Source: CAYYWP01 sp050176585
GTDB taxonomy: Bacteria; Desulfobacterota; Binatia; HRBIN30; CADEER01
DNA: 7,421 nucleotides
Reading direction: 5' to 3'
NCBI GenBank assembly: GCA_050176585.1
Contig: JBFXHX010000083.1
Span: 1-7,421 of the forward strand
The translations under genes and the position numbers were made by a program. The notes under the pieces are model-generated. The model was not told the DNA's origin. It made no database searches and worked only from the letters and a program-made list of their open reading frames with translations. The first letter of the stretch is position 1. Every line of letters begins with the position of its first letter. Below are positions 6,607 to 7,421 of this stretch, piece by piece.

Positions 6607-6702
6607 GTCAGTTCTCAGAAAATAACTTCACCGCGAAAGCTCGGGGATGCAGAGCGACATCATTGCCATGTTGCTGCCTGTGCCCCTCTGCAGTGAAGTC
6701 CT
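6607..6702 (-). other. 96-nt gap between the two HtrL/YibB-type genes
   Basis: This is the longest non-coding stretch in the window, and the least GC-rich near 6617-6630. I see no strong hairpin plus U-tract terminator and no clear sigma-70 promoter. A 13-codon minus-strand reading (6628-6669, starting MAMMSL) exists but has no convincing ribosome binding site. The gap could hold a weak internal promoter for the downstream five genes, but nothing in it proves that. Confidence 0.4.
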
Positions 6703-7421
6703 TCAATGGAGCTTGGTGCGCTCGATGCTCACGCGGCCGGCGCGCATCTCTTCGAACAGGAAGCCCAGGAGCCCGTTGTCCTGCAGGACGAACCGATCAA
6801 ATCGGCCCGCGTCGCGCTCCAGCATGCGGGTGAAGAGCGACTCGTCGGTCGGCAGCTCGCCGCGCCGCAACGCCTGTTCCAACAGTTGATAATAGAGACC
6901 GTTGGCGTGCGCGATCTCGGCCAGCTCGCCGCCGAAGAGCTGCCCCTGGACGCGCGAGGCCGCGGGTACACCGGCGGCGTCCGTCACCGCGCTCGGCCGC
7001 GCGAGCAACAGAAAGCGGCGCAAGAGACAGGGCAGCGCGTCCAGAATGTGCTCGTCCGTGAAGTATCGCGGGTGCACCGATGCGGGAACGTCGGGATCGA
7101 TCCAGGCGAGGTGTCGCGTGCCGAACGGATTCCAGATGCTCTGGTCGTGGAGCATCCCCATCTTGGTCAACGTCGTGACGAAGTAGTCGAAGGGCGGCAG
7201 AGCCGGGCACGACGACGCCGCGCGCGCCGCCTCCAGCTCCGCGCGCAACGCGAACCCCGCCGCGCGGCGCGTCGACGAGGTTTCGTGCAAGCGCGTAGCG
7301 TCGCCGAGACCCCGCGCCTCCAGCCGCCCCTTCCACGCATCCTCGACGTAGACCACGATGGGGATGCCGGCGGCGAGAAGCGGTTGAAACAACTGTGCCG
7401 CGCCTTCGAAGTCCGCCTGGC
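6703..7421 (-). CDS. HtrL/YibB-type putative glycosyltransferase, 5'-truncated by the window edge
   Basis: This 238-residue C-terminal fragment is a paralog of the N-terminal half of the next gene. Shared blocks include IPIVVYVED (matching SIYIEP), LTKMGMLHDQSIWNPFGT, LAWIDPD (matching CWIDGG, with the Asp kept), GQLFGGELAEIAHANGLYYQLLEQA, LPTDESLFTRM, and a final LQDNGLLGFLF segment. The protein stops where the HtrL/YibB domain ends, so unlike its neighbour it has no GT2-like domain. The frame is open to the right edge with good codon use, and only a TTG (7392) could serve as a start inside the window, in the middle of a helix equivalent to PFQAYLDSF of the neighbour; the true start therefore lies beyond 7421. 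It is probably the same transcription unit as the downstream genes. A role in sugar transfer to a surface glycan or peptide is inferred from family membership only. Confidence 0.78.
   Translation of the reverse strand, partial: QADFEGAAQLFQPLLAAGIPIVVYVEDAWKGRLEARGLGDATRLHETSSTRRAAGFALRAELEAARAASSCPALPPFDYFVTTLTKMGMLHDQSIWNPFGTRHLAWIDPDVPASVHPRYFTDEHILDALPCLLRRFLLLARPSAVTDAAGVPAASRVQGQLFGGELAEIAHANGLYYQLLEQALRRGELPTDESLFTRMLERDAGRFDRFVLQDNGLLGFLFEEMRAGRVSIERTKLH

Noticed and set aside
6628..6669. 13-codon minus-strand ORF (MAMMSL...) as a leader or precursor peptide
   Set aside because: No clear Shine-Dalgarno, very short, no leader/core character, and the frame is simply the open continuation after the upstream gene's stop.

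Overview
This is a high-GC bacterial window: third codon positions are almost always G or C, and GTG is used as a start at least three times. It most resembles a GC-rich proteobacterium, myxobacterium or similar soil or marine Gram-negative, but there is no rRNA, tRNA or housekeeping gene to fix the taxon. Coding density is very high and every base range over about 100 nt is explained by a gene. I see no mobile element, CRISPR array, tRNA or long repeat.

Layout: a plus-strand gene enters from the left edge (2-1195) and encodes an SGNH/GDSL-type hydrolase-like protein. It converges, across a 24-nt gap, with a tightly packed minus-strand run of six genes that fills the rest of the window. In transcription order (right to left) these are: a truncated HtrL/YibB-type putative glycosyltransferase (6703-7421); a two-domain protein with an HtrL/YibB-type N-terminal half and a GT2-like C-terminal half (4867-6606); a Skp1-type 'GlcNAc' (GT60-like) glycosyltransferase (3596-4870); an 89-residue PqqD-family peptide-binding protein (3309-3578); an HPr-kinase-related P-loop protein (2473-3312); and a second GT60-like glycosyltransferase (1220-2467). 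Two of the junctions are 4-nt GTGA stop/start overlaps, one gap is 5 nt and one is 17 nt with a strong ribosome binding site, so the five genes from 6606 to 1220 almost certainly form one operon. The sixth, upstream gene is 97 nt away and probably belongs to it too.

The combination is the interesting part. PqqD-family proteins bind peptides for modifying enzymes, and HprK-related proteins are P-loop kinases, some of which phosphorylate peptides. GT60-type enzymes are known as protein (hydroxyproline) GlcNAc transferases, while HtrL/YibB proteins occur in surface-glycan loci. Together with an SGNH protein, which could add or remove an acyl group on a glycan, the window looks like an accessory locus that decorates a peptide, protein or surface glycan with several sugars. 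No precursor peptide, transporter, radical-SAM enzyme or prolyl hydroxylase is visible here, so the substrate is inferred, not shown. Family assignments come from reading motifs by eye; no database search was run.
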